Part shown: piece after piece, positions 7,943 through 13,895 of the stretch | Layout of the letters: each line of letters opens with the position of its first letter | Position numbering within the stretch: the first letter of the stretch is position 1 | Assembly (NCBI GenBank): GCA_964633845.1 | Contig: CAZWLA010000036.1 | Location: 1-13,895, forward strand | Reading direction: 5' to 3' | Length of the DNA stretch: 13,895 bases | Source of the DNA: JADHTT01 sp964633845 | Lineage (GTDB): Bacteria > Campylobacterota > Campylobacteria > Campylobacterales > Arcobacteraceae | Notes under the pieces: generated by a model | What the model saw: only the letters and a program-made list of their open reading frames with translations | Database searches by the model: none | Told to the model about the DNA's origin: nothing | Position numbers and translations under genes: made by a program

Positions 7943-7978
7943 ATGTCAATCAGAGTATTGCAATTTGACATGTTTTTT
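7925..7978 (+). terminator. Perfect 15-bp hairpin at the end of waaL, candidate terminator
   Basis: AATACTCTGATTGAC (7925-7939) and its exact reverse complement (7945-7959) form a 15-bp stem with a 5-base loop that contains most of the waaL stop codon. A T6 run occurs at 7973-7978, 13 bases beyond the stem rather than directly after it, so this is not a textbook intrinsic terminator. It may still end or protect the 3' end of the first transcription unit. Confidence 0.5.
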
Positions 7979-8012
7979 CATATTTAAATCTTATTTATGT
8001 ATAATGCATTAA
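7971..8012 (+). promoter_or_regulatory. Probable sigma70 promoter for the waaF-heptose operon
   Basis: A perfect TATAAT lies at 8000-8005, 33 bases before the waaF ATG, inside the only sizeable intergenic gap of the window (7943-8038). Upstream there is no good -35 but a run of periodic T/A-rich sequence, the style known for housekeeping promoters in Campylobacter and Helicobacter. Transcription would start near 8012, leaving a leader of about 27 bases with AGGA at 8025-8028 as the ribosome binding site. Confidence 0.6.
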
Positions 8013-8038
8013 AAGTTATTAGATAGGATTAAAATTAA

Positions 8039-8989
8039 ATGCAAAGTATATTCATTGAAATCCCTACTTGGCTTGGTGATGCTGCGATGACTACACCTAC
8101 TATTGAGAATATAATAAAAATATATCCTGATTCTAAGTTAACTATCTTTGGTTCATTTGTATCGACAAAGCTATTTTTAAATCATCCAAATGTAGAAAAT
8201 ATAATAATTGATAATAGTAAATCAAATGGCAATAGATATTTAAATTTGTATAAGTTAGCTAAGAATGCTGGGGCATTTGATTTAGCTTTTTCTTTTAGGA
8301 AAAATTTTACCACAAAGTTTTTAATGTTTTTTATAAATTCAAAAGAAAAATATATTTATAGAAGATATACAAACGAACAAAGGCATCAAGTACTAAGATA
8401 CAATGATTTTATAAATAAAGCACTAAAAATAGAAACCTCTCCATCCAAACTTAAAATCTACCTTAAAATGGGTCAGACCCCCTTTAAGGAAAAGTTAAGA
8501 TTGGGCATAAGCCCAGGTGCTACATATGGAAGTGCCAAGAGATGGTATCCAAAAGAGTTTGCAAAAGTAGCTATTGAATTATCTTCAAAATATGACATCA
8601 TCATATTTGGTGGTCCTGCAGAGACAGATATCGCTTCTGATATTGAAGCTGAACTAAAGCAAGCAGATATCTTAAACTACCAAAATCTTGCAGGCCAAAC
8701 AACTATTCCACAACTAATAGAATCTATATCAAATCTTGATCTTTTTATTACAGGAGATAGTGGTCCTATGCATGTAGCTGTTGCTTTTAAAATACCTACT
8801 ATTTCTATCTTTGGACCTACAAAAGATATAGAGACTTCACAGTGGAATAATCCATATGGGAAGATAGTAAAAAAAGAGTTTGATTGTGCGCCTTGTATGA
8901 AAAGAGTTTGTCCTCTAAATGGTGAAGAAAATCACCAATGTATGAAAGCTATTACAGCACAAGATGTGTTAAAGATTATAAATAAATAA
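8039..8989 (+). CDS. waaF: Lipopolysaccharide heptosyltransferase II (WaaF/RfaF)
   Basis: 316 aa GT9 enzyme that adds the second heptose to heptose I of the inner core from ADP-heptose. The N-terminus IEIPTWLGDAAMTTP has the Asp (14) expected for catalysis and the WaaF-like WLGDAxM pattern. The middle shows ISPGATYGSAKRWYP, a typical substrate/donor-binding loop of WaaF, and GDSGPMH at 239-245 then IFGPT, the conserved C-terminal donor motif. The C-terminus has the cysteine cluster C-x2-C-x4-C-x9-C seen in many WaaF proteins. It is the first gene after a clear promoter. In Campylobacter jejuni waaF is likewise next to the heptose biosynthesis genes, though without the toxin-antitoxin pair that follows here. 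Confidence 0.93.
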   Translation: MQSIFIEIPTWLGDAAMTTPTIENIIKIYPDSKLTIFGSFVSTKLFLNHPNVENIIIDNSKSNGNRYLNLYKLAKNAGAFDLAFSFRKNFTTKFLMFFINSKEKYIYRRYTNEQRHQVLRYNDFINKALKIETSPSKLKIYLKMGQTPFKEKLRLGISPGATYGSAKRWYPKEFAKVAIELSSKYDIIIFGGPAETDIASDIEAELKQADILNYQNLAGQTTIPQLIESISNLDLFITGDSGPMHVAVAFKIPTISIFGPTKDIETSQWNNPYGKIVKKEFDCAPCMKRVCPLNGEENHQCMKAITAQDVLKIINK

Positions 8990-9010
8990 ATTTTTAGATA
9001 CAATACATCT

Positions 9011-9370
9011 ATGATACAAGATATATTAAAAAATAAATTAAAAAACTTTGATAATGTTTTATTTGGATATCTTTTTGGTTCATATGTAACAAATAAACAA
9101 AATAGTAAAAGTGATATTGATGTAGCACTTTATCTTCAAAATACTAGTCTAGATTATCAACTTCAACTTACTTATGAATTATCAAAGCTATTAAATAAAG
9201 ATATAGATCTTGTAGTATTAAATGATGTGAAAAATATGTATCTATTAGAAAGTATATTTAAAAATTCAATATTAATAAAAGATAGTGAATATAGAATAGA
9301 CTTTGAGTTAATTAAGGAGCATGATATTTTGGACTATAAAGCTTTCAAAAAGTATATAAATGCAGCATAA
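9011..9370 (+). CDS. mntA: MntA-type minimal nucleotidyltransferase antitoxin
   Basis: 119 aa nucleotidyltransferase of the MNT family. The signature GSX10DXD is complete: Gly23-Ser24, Asp35 and Asp37, with a probable third carboxylate at Asp66 in DIDLVVLND. In characterised pairs of this type VII toxin-antitoxin system, MntA neutralises HepT by AMPylating a tyrosine near its active site. The gene overlaps hepT by 11 bases, the usual arrangement for a co-expressed pair. It begins 21 bases after waaF with a weak Shine-Dalgarno; a TACAAT at 8999-9004 would be correctly spaced to start transcription at about the ATG. It has no connection with LPS synthesis and looks like an inserted module. All catalytic residues are present, so it is probably functional. 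Confidence 0.85.
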   Translation: MIQDILKNKLKNFDNVLFGYLFGSYVTNKQNSKSDIDVALYLQNTSLDYQLQLTYELSKLLNKDIDLVVLNDVKNMYLLESIFKNSILIKDSEYRIDFELIKEHDILDYKAFKKYINAA

Positions 9371-9767
9371 AATAGATAAAAAAATTTCCAGACTTAGATA
9401 CTATTTAAAATTATTAAATGAATATAAACCAAATTGTAAAGATAAATTTATTGGTGATCCTATGTATGAGGGAGCATTGTTGCATTATTTATATTTAATA
9501 AGTGATGGTTGTATTTCATTGGCTGAAATGGTAATAAAATATAAATCTTTAAGTAATGCACAAAGTTATTATGAGGCTATAGATATTCTTGGTGAAAATG
9601 ATATTATTCCCAAAGAGTTTGCATATAGTTTTGCAAAAATAGCTTCATTTAGAAACTTCTTAGCACATGATTATGAAAAGATTGATTATCTTGTGATATG
9701 TGATGACGCATTAGCAAAACTTGATGAAATAGAAATTTATTTAGAATATATAGAAGATTTGAAATAA
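9360..9767 (+). CDS. hepT: HepT-like HEPN ribonuclease toxin
   Basis: 135 aa HEPN-domain protein. The RX4HXY motif is intact as RNFLAHDY: Arg98, His103 and Tyr105. In studied HepT proteins Arg and His form the RNase site of the dimer, and the motif tyrosine is the residue AMPylated by MntA. The rest is predicted all-alpha, as expected for a HEPN bundle. Length is normal for the family. The start overlaps the 3' end of mntA by 11 bases, so the pair is translationally coupled, and hldD follows after 18 bases with no terminator. The target RNA and what triggers the toxin are unknown. Confidence 0.85.
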   Translation: MQHKIDKKISRLRYYLKLLNEYKPNCKDKFIGDPMYEGALLHYLYLISDGCISLAEMVIKYKSLSNAQSYYEAIDILGENDIIPKEFAYSFAKIASFRNFLAHDYEKIDYLVICDDALAKLDEIEIYLEYIEDLK

Positions 9768-9785
9768 TTATAAAAAGGTACACAT

Positions 9786-10793
9786 ATGACTTATAACAAT
9801 ATAGATTTTAACACAAAGACAATTTTAATCACAGGTGGTGCTGGATTTATTGGTTCTAACCTTGCATTTTATTTTCAAGAAAATTATCCTGACTCAAAAG
9901 TTGTAGTATTTGATATGTTTAGAAATGATGAAACATTTTCAAATGGTGCTTTGAAAAGTTTTGGCCACTATAAAAATCTTCTTGGATTTAAAGGTACAGT
10001 TATTTCTGGTGATATCAATGACAAAGTAGCTCTAGAAGATCTTGAAACTTCATATAAATTTGATTATATTTTTCATGAAGCTGCTATATCTGATACTACA
10101 GTTCAAGAGCAAGATGTGATGATGAAGACAAATGTAAATGCTTATGAAGATCTTCTTAAAATTGCTATAAATCATAATGCAAATATGATATATGCATCTT
10201 CAGCAGCCACATATGGAGATAGTGATAGATTTGAAGTTGGATACGAACAACCAAACAATGCTTATGGATTTTCAAAAGTTATGATGGATAATATCACTGC
10301 AAAGTATATCAAACAAGGTGTAGATATAAGTATTGTTGGATTAAAGTACTTCAATGTGTATGGGCAAAGAGAATATTTTAAAAATAAAACAGCTTCTATG
10401 GTTGTACAGTTTGGTCATCAAATTTTACAAGGACTTACTCCTAAATTATTTGAGGGTAGTGATAAAATTTTAAGAGATTTTATTTACATTGAAGATATTA
10501 TTCAAGCAAATATTAAAGCGTGTGATCCAAAGCAAAGTGGTGTTTATAACGTAGGTACAGCAAATGCGAGAAGTTTTGAGGATATAGTAAATATTTTACA
10601 AAAAGAGCTAGATATTGATAATGGAAAAGAATATATTCCTAATCCATTTGTGGGTCAGTATCAATTTTTTACACAAGCAAATATAGATACTACAAAAGAA
10701 AACTTAGGATATGAACCAAAGTATGAGATGGAAGATGGAATCAAAGCATATATATCAGATATAAAAAGATTATATGAGCAAGAAGTTAAATAA
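9786..10793 (+). CDS. hldD: ADP-glyceromanno-heptose 6-epimerase
   Basis: 335 aa, a little longer than the E. coli enzyme (310). It converts ADP-D-glycero-D-manno-heptose to the L-glycero form, the last step of heptose donor synthesis in the cytosol. It is an extended short-chain dehydrogenase/reductase: the NADP-binding GGAGFIG lies at 17-23, the catalytic Ser is in YASSAATYGD, and the Tyr-x3-Lys pair is Tyr160 and Lys164 (YGFSK). The family segments KYFNVYGQRE and LRDFIYIED are present. The start at ATG 9786 has AAGG at 9775-9778 with a 7-base spacer. About ten residues precede the first strand, which is acceptable. hldE starts immediately after its stop. Confidence 0.93.
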   Translation: MTYNNIDFNTKTILITGGAGFIGSNLAFYFQENYPDSKVVVFDMFRNDETFSNGALKSFGHYKNLLGFKGTVISGDINDKVALEDLETSYKFDYIFHEAAISDTTVQEQDVMMKTNVNAYEDLLKIAINHNANMIYASSAATYGDSDRFEVGYEQPNNAYGFSKVMMDNITAKYIKQGVDISIVGLKYFNVYGQREYFKNKTASMVVQFGHQILQGLTPKLFEGSDKILRDFIYIEDIIQANIKACDPKQSGVYNVGTANARSFEDIVNILQKELDIDNGKEYIPNPFVGQYQFFTQANIDTTKENLGYEPKYEMEDGIKAYISDIKRLYEQEVK

Positions 10794-12218
10794 ATGTCAG
10801 TTCACAATAATCCTAAAATATTAGTAATTGGTGATTTAATGATTGATCATTATCTTTGGGGGTCTGCAAACCGAATTTCTCCAGAAGCACCTGTCCAAGT
10901 AGTGGATATAGATCGTGAATCAACTGTACTTGGTGGTGCTGGAAATGTAGTTAATAATCTTCGAGCCTTAGGGTGTAGCGTAGGAGTAATCTCTGCTATT
11001 GGAGAAGATGAAGCTGGAACTGAATTAAAAGATATGCTAGAAGCTATAAAAACAAAAGCTTACTTAATCTCACAAAAAAATAGAAAAACATCTAAAAAAT
11101 CAAGAATCATTGCATCACATTTTCAAGTAGTACGATATGATAAAGAATCAAAAGAGGATATAGGTGAAGATACTGCTCATGCAATATTTGAAGAGTTTAA
11201 ATTCATAGTAGAAGATTATGATTTAGTTTTACTTTCTGATTATGGGAAAGGTGTATTAACTTCAAAATTGACTTTAAACTTAATAGAGTATGCAAATAGC
11301 TTAGATAAGAAAGTATTGGTTGATCCAAAAGGTGATGATTATTCAAAATACTTTGGAGCATATTTACTTACACCAAATAAAAAAGAAGCACAAGAAGCTA
11401 GTAGAATTGATATCGAAGATGATTCCTCACTTCTAAATGCTCTTGAAACTTTAAAACAAACTGCAAATCTTACAATTCCTCTTATCACTCTTAGTGAAGA
11501 TGGAATAGCAATACTTGATTCAAATGAGAATATCATAACAAAACCTACGGTTGCTAGAGAAGTATATGATGTAACTGGTGCAGGAGATACAGTACTAGCT
11601 TCACTTGGATATTGTTTAGCTCAAAGTATAAATATTGTAGATGCTTTAGAGTTTGCAAACTTAGCTGCAGGTGTAGTTGTAGGTAAACTGGGATCTGCCA
11701 CAGCAAGTTTAGAAGAGATAGAAGAGTACAAAAGTTCTCTTCACAAAAGCTCAATAGATTCGCATATAAAAACTTTTTTAGAAATTGAAAAAACAGTAGC
11801 TAGATTAAAAAAACAAAATAAAAAAATAGTATTTACAAATGGATGCTTTGATATTTTACATAGAGGTCATGTGCAGTACCTAGATACTGCAAAATCATTT
11901 GGAGATGTATTAATCCTTGGATTAAATTCAGATGCTAGTGTTAGTACTCTAAAAGGTCCATCAAGACCAATTAATAATGAAGATGATAGAGCATATATAC
12001 TTGCAGCACTTGAATCAGTGGATTATGTAGTAAAATTTACCCAAGATACACCATATGACCTGATCAAAATAGTTCAGCCAGATACTCTTGTAAAAGGTGG
12101 AGACTATGAGGGCAAAGATGTAGTGGGCCAAGATATAGCAGGTGAACTAAAGCTTGTAGATTTTGTAGATGGAAAATCTACAACTAAAACAATAGAGAAA
12201 ATTCAATGTCAAAGTTAA
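10794..12218 (+). CDS. hldE: Bifunctional heptose 7-phosphate kinase / heptose 1-phosphate adenylyltransferase
   Basis: 474 aa, the same length class as E. coli HldE (477). The N-terminal ribokinase-type domain (about 1-315) phosphorylates D-glycero-beta-D-manno-heptose 7-phosphate at C1: GGAGNVVNNL is the sugar-binding region and TGAGDT (from residue 261, catalytic Asp265) the PfkB signature. The C-terminal nucleotidyltransferase domain (about 340-474) adds AMP: FTNGCFDILHRGH with the HxGH motif at 356-359, and NSDASV. Both active sites look intact. Its ATG abuts the hldD stop, and its 3' end overlaps gmhB by 13 bases, so the four heptose genes are coupled. Confidence 0.95.
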   Translation: MSVHNNPKILVIGDLMIDHYLWGSANRISPEAPVQVVDIDRESTVLGGAGNVVNNLRALGCSVGVISAIGEDEAGTELKDMLEAIKTKAYLISQKNRKTSKKSRIIASHFQVVRYDKESKEDIGEDTAHAIFEEFKFIVEDYDLVLLSDYGKGVLTSKLTLNLIEYANSLDKKVLVDPKGDDYSKYFGAYLLTPNKKEAQEASRIDIEDDSSLLNALETLKQTANLTIPLITLSEDGIAILDSNENIITKPTVAREVYDVTGAGDTVLASLGYCLAQSINIVDALEFANLAAGVVVGKLGSATASLEEIEEYKSSLHKSSIDSHIKTFLEIEKTVARLKKQNKKIVFTNGCFDILHRGHVQYLDTAKSFGDVLILGLNSDASVSTLKGPSRPINNEDDRAYILAALESVDYVVKFTQDTPYDLIKIVQPDTLVKGGDYEGKDVVGQDIAGELKLVDFVDGKSTTKTIEKIQCQS

Positions 12219-12727
12219 AAGCTATTTTTCTAGATCGTGATGGAATTATCAATATAGATAAAGAGTATCTATATAAGATTGAAGAATTTGAGTTTACACT
12301 TGGTATTATTGAAACTCTCCAATATTTAAGTGCCTTGGACTATATTTTGTTTGTTGTTACTAATCAATCAGGTATTGGAAGAGGGTACTATTCAAAAGAT
12401 CAATTTGAAACTTTAAATTCTTGGATGGTAGAGCAATTAAAGCAAAATGACATAAAGATATCACAAGTTGAATATTGCCCTCATACTCCAGAAGATAATT
12501 GTAACTGCAGAAAACCAAATATTAAAATGCTTGAAAATATACTAGTTAACTACGATATAGATTTAGAAAAGTCATGGATGATAGGTGATAAAAAAAGTGA
12601 TATAGACTTTGCTATAAATGGTGGTATAAAAAATAGTATATTTTATGATACTAGTAAATATGATACGGGAAATATAGATGCAACTTTTGTAATTAAAGAT
12701 TTAATAAAAATAAAGGAAATTATTTGA
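12206..12727 (+). CDS. gmhB: D-glycero-D-manno-heptose 1,7-bisphosphate 7-phosphatase
   Basis: 173 aa HAD-superfamily phosphatase that removes the 7-phosphate between the two activities of HldE. FLDRDGIIN holds the nucleophile Asp10 and acid/base Asp12, VTNQSGIGRG is motif II, and MIGDKKSDI is the terminal acidic motif. A zinc-binding loop typical of GmhB, rather than a generic HAD protein, is seen as CPH...CNC with Cys91, His93, Cys99 and Cys101. Length is slightly below the E. coli protein (191). The gene overlaps hldE by 13 bases and its TGA overlaps the TTG start of gmhA. Confidence 0.92.
   Translation: MSKLKAIFLDRDGIINIDKEYLYKIEEFEFTLGIIETLQYLSALDYILFVVTNQSGIGRGYYSKDQFETLNSWMVEQLKQNDIKISQVEYCPHTPEDNCNCRKPNIKMLENILVNYDIDLEKSWMIGDKKSDIDFAINGGIKNSIFYDTSKYDTGNIDATFVIKDLIKIKEII
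12713..12717 (+). promoter_or_regulatory. Shine-Dalgarno supporting a TTG start for gmhA
   Basis: AAGGA stands 6 bases before TTG 12724, which overlaps the gmhB stop as TTGA. The resulting N-terminus and length (188 aa) match the GmhA family, so a non-ATG start is likely here. Confidence 0.7.
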
Positions 12728-13290
12728 AAAATATAATCGAAAGTGAATTTAACTCACATTTAGAAACTATCCAAAAAGTTATGGAAGTTTCTGTACAAGA
12801 TCTAGAAAAAGTGTCAGCACTTGCGGTAGAGACTCTTAAAAATGGAAACAAAATCCTTCTATGTGGAAACGGTGGATCTGCTGCAGATGCACAACATATA
12901 GCAGCAGAACTTACAGGCCGATATAAAACTGAAAGAAGAGGTTTGCCAGGTATAGCTCTGACAACTGATACGAGTGCTCTTACGGCTATTGGAAATGACT
13001 ATGGATACGATAGGGTATTTGATAGACAAGTTGAGGCTTTAGCAAATAAAGGAGATATGATCATAGGTATAAGTACAAGTGGAAATTCTAAAAATGTAGT
13101 AAGTGCATTAAAATTAGGAAAAGAGCTAGGTTGTGTAATGGTTGGTTTTTCTGGAAGAGATGGTGGAACTATGAACGATGTATGTGATGTAAATCTTGTG
13201 GTACCATCAGATAATACTCCACGAATCCAAGAGATGCATATACTATTTGGTCATACAATGTGCCAAATTATTGATAATGAGTTAAGTTAA
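12724..13290 (+). CDS. gmhA: Sedoheptulose 7-phosphate isomerase
   Basis: 188 aa, close to E. coli GmhA (192). It converts sedoheptulose 7-phosphate to D-glycero-D-manno-heptose 7-phosphate, the first step of the pathway. It is a single SIS domain protein: CGNGGSAADAQHIAAEL carries the phosphate-binding serine and the catalytic Glu62, TDTSALTAIGND is the next substrate loop, GISTSGNSKNV the second phosphate loop, and RIQEMHILFGH near the C-terminus supplies the conserved histidines (172 and 177). Translation starts at a TTG with a good Shine-Dalgarno. With gmhB, hldE and hldD it completes ADP-heptose synthesis within this operon. Confidence 0.95.
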   Translation: MKNIIESEFNSHLETIQKVMEVSVQDLEKVSALAVETLKNGNKILLCGNGGSAADAQHIAAELTGRYKTERRGLPGIALTTDTSALTAIGNDYGYDRVFDRQVEALANKGDMIIGISTSGNSKNVVSALKLGKELGCVMVGFSGRDGGTMNDVCDVNLVVPSDNTPRIQEMHILFGHTMCQIIDNELS

Positions 13291-13296
13291 ATACAC

Positions 13297-13848
13297 ATGA
13301 AGTACAATAAGAACTTTTACCAAATACGATCAAATCAAGAGATTTTTGAAGCCCTTATAGAGGAGCAAAAAAGCATAGGATATTATGCTCTTCCTTTTCA
13401 AGATATTAGTAGTATTAAAGAATATGCAGAAACTGTAAAACAAAAGCATATAGTTGTGATTGGTATTGGTGGGAGTTCTTTAGGTACTAGAGCTATTTAT
13501 GAGTTTTTACTTACATCAAACTCTTATGAAAAAGACCTTCATTTTTTAGAGACAACAGATCCCTTACAGATAAATTACAATCTAAATAGTATAGATGTAA
13601 ATGACACTCACTTTGTAGTGATAAGTAAATCTGGTACTACTTTAGAGACTATTTCTGTATTTAAATATATAGCATCATTAGTAGCTATAGATAGTTCAAA
13701 TTGTACTATCGTAAGTGAAGAGAGAAGCAAGCTCACAAGTTTTGCAAAAAAGCATGATATTTCTACATTTGAACTAGATGAAAAAATAGGTGGAAGATTC
13801 TCAGTATTTTCTGTAGTGGGGCTTGTGCCTCTTGCTATGGTAGTGTAA
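13297..13848 (+). pseudogene. pgi: Glucose-6-phosphate isomerase, interrupted after 182 codons
   Basis: Only the N-terminal half of Pgi is present: 183 codons against about 400 expected for this group. The sequence is normal up to the break: VIGIGGSSLGTRAIYEF and VISKSGTTLETISVF are the phosphate-binding SIS motifs, and GGRFSVFSVVGLVPLAM is the first Pgi signature. After Met181-Val182 the frame meets a Val and a TAA that do not belong to the family, exactly where an insertion sequence end begins (13844). The C-terminal catalytic residues are missing, so the product should be inactive. The start at ATG 13297 lies six bases after gmhA, with a weak ribosome binding site. The rest of the gene may lie beyond the element, outside the window. 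Confidence 0.85.
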
Positions 13849-13895
13849 GCCTCCCCTAAAACTGAACTATCTTAAGCGGAATAACTTGCATTAAA
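13844..13895. mobile_element. Probable terminal end of an IS3-family insertion sequence (partial)
   Basis: From 13844 the sequence stops resembling pgi and begins TGTAAGCCTCCCCTAAAA, followed by CTGAAC. A terminal TG followed by a C-run, an A-run and a TGAAC/TGGAC-like segment is the usual layout of IS3-family terminal inverted repeats. Only 52 bases are visible, with no transposase reading frame, so the family, orientation and target duplication cannot be confirmed. The assignment rests on this motif and on the abrupt loss of pgi. Confidence 0.55.

Noticed and set aside
7965..7970. TTGACA as a -35 box
   Set aside because: It is 29 bases from the TATAAT at 8000, far outside the 16-18 base spacing, and no -10 box is found at the right distance. 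It is more likely chance or part of a weak hairpin.
11339..11754. Two minus-strand open frames of about 65 codons
   Set aside because: Both lie wholly opposite hldE, whose two domains and motifs are intact, and show no features of their own.
13297..13848. Pgi fragment as a genuine short SIS-domain protein
   Set aside because: The fragment aligns by motif with the first half of full Pgi and ends in the middle of a conserved segment at a foreign sequence, so interruption explains it better.

Overview
This AT-rich window carries one lipopolysaccharide (LPS) core and heptose locus, with every gene on the + strand. The gene content and family variants (waaC, waaM, several core glycosyltransferases, waaF and the hld/gmh heptose genes packed together) resemble the LOS/LPS loci of Campylobacterota. 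An Arcobacter- or Sulfurimonas-like organism is my best guess. That is inference from gene order, low G+C and promoter style; no 16S or other marker gene is present.

Region 1 (about 1-7960) is a tight, overlapping gene train. It starts with the tail of an unidentified gene, then waaC (heptosyltransferase I), an AlbA_2/ATPase/winged-helix protein with a perfect 4 x 12-bp in-frame repeat, waaM (lipid A acyltransferase), a third GT9 heptosyltransferase-like gene, three GT2-type glycosyltransferases, and a waaL-like O-antigen ligase. A 15-bp perfect hairpin overlaps the ligase stop codon. Together these genes build, acylate and decorate the lipid A-core and join O-antigen to it.

Region 2 (about 7980-13850) begins with a TATAAT promoter in the only sizeable gap. 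It holds waaF (heptosyltransferase II), a MntA-HepT toxin-antitoxin pair, then hldD, hldE, gmhB and gmhA. These last four are the complete set for converting sedoheptulose 7-phosphate to ADP-L-glycero-D-manno-heptose, the donor for WaaC and WaaF.

Region 3 (13297-13895) is the first 182 codons of pgi (glucose-6-phosphate isomerase). The gene breaks off abruptly at a sequence that looks like the terminal inverted repeat of an IS3-family insertion sequence, and the window ends 52 bases into it.

The parts that go beyond an ordinary LPS locus are the AlbA_2 gene with its homogeneous NEPL-coding repeat spliced between waaC and waaM, the MntA-HepT module between waaF and hldD, and the interrupted pgi. 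No tRNA, rRNA or CRISPR array was seen, and no non-coding stretch exceeds 100 bases.
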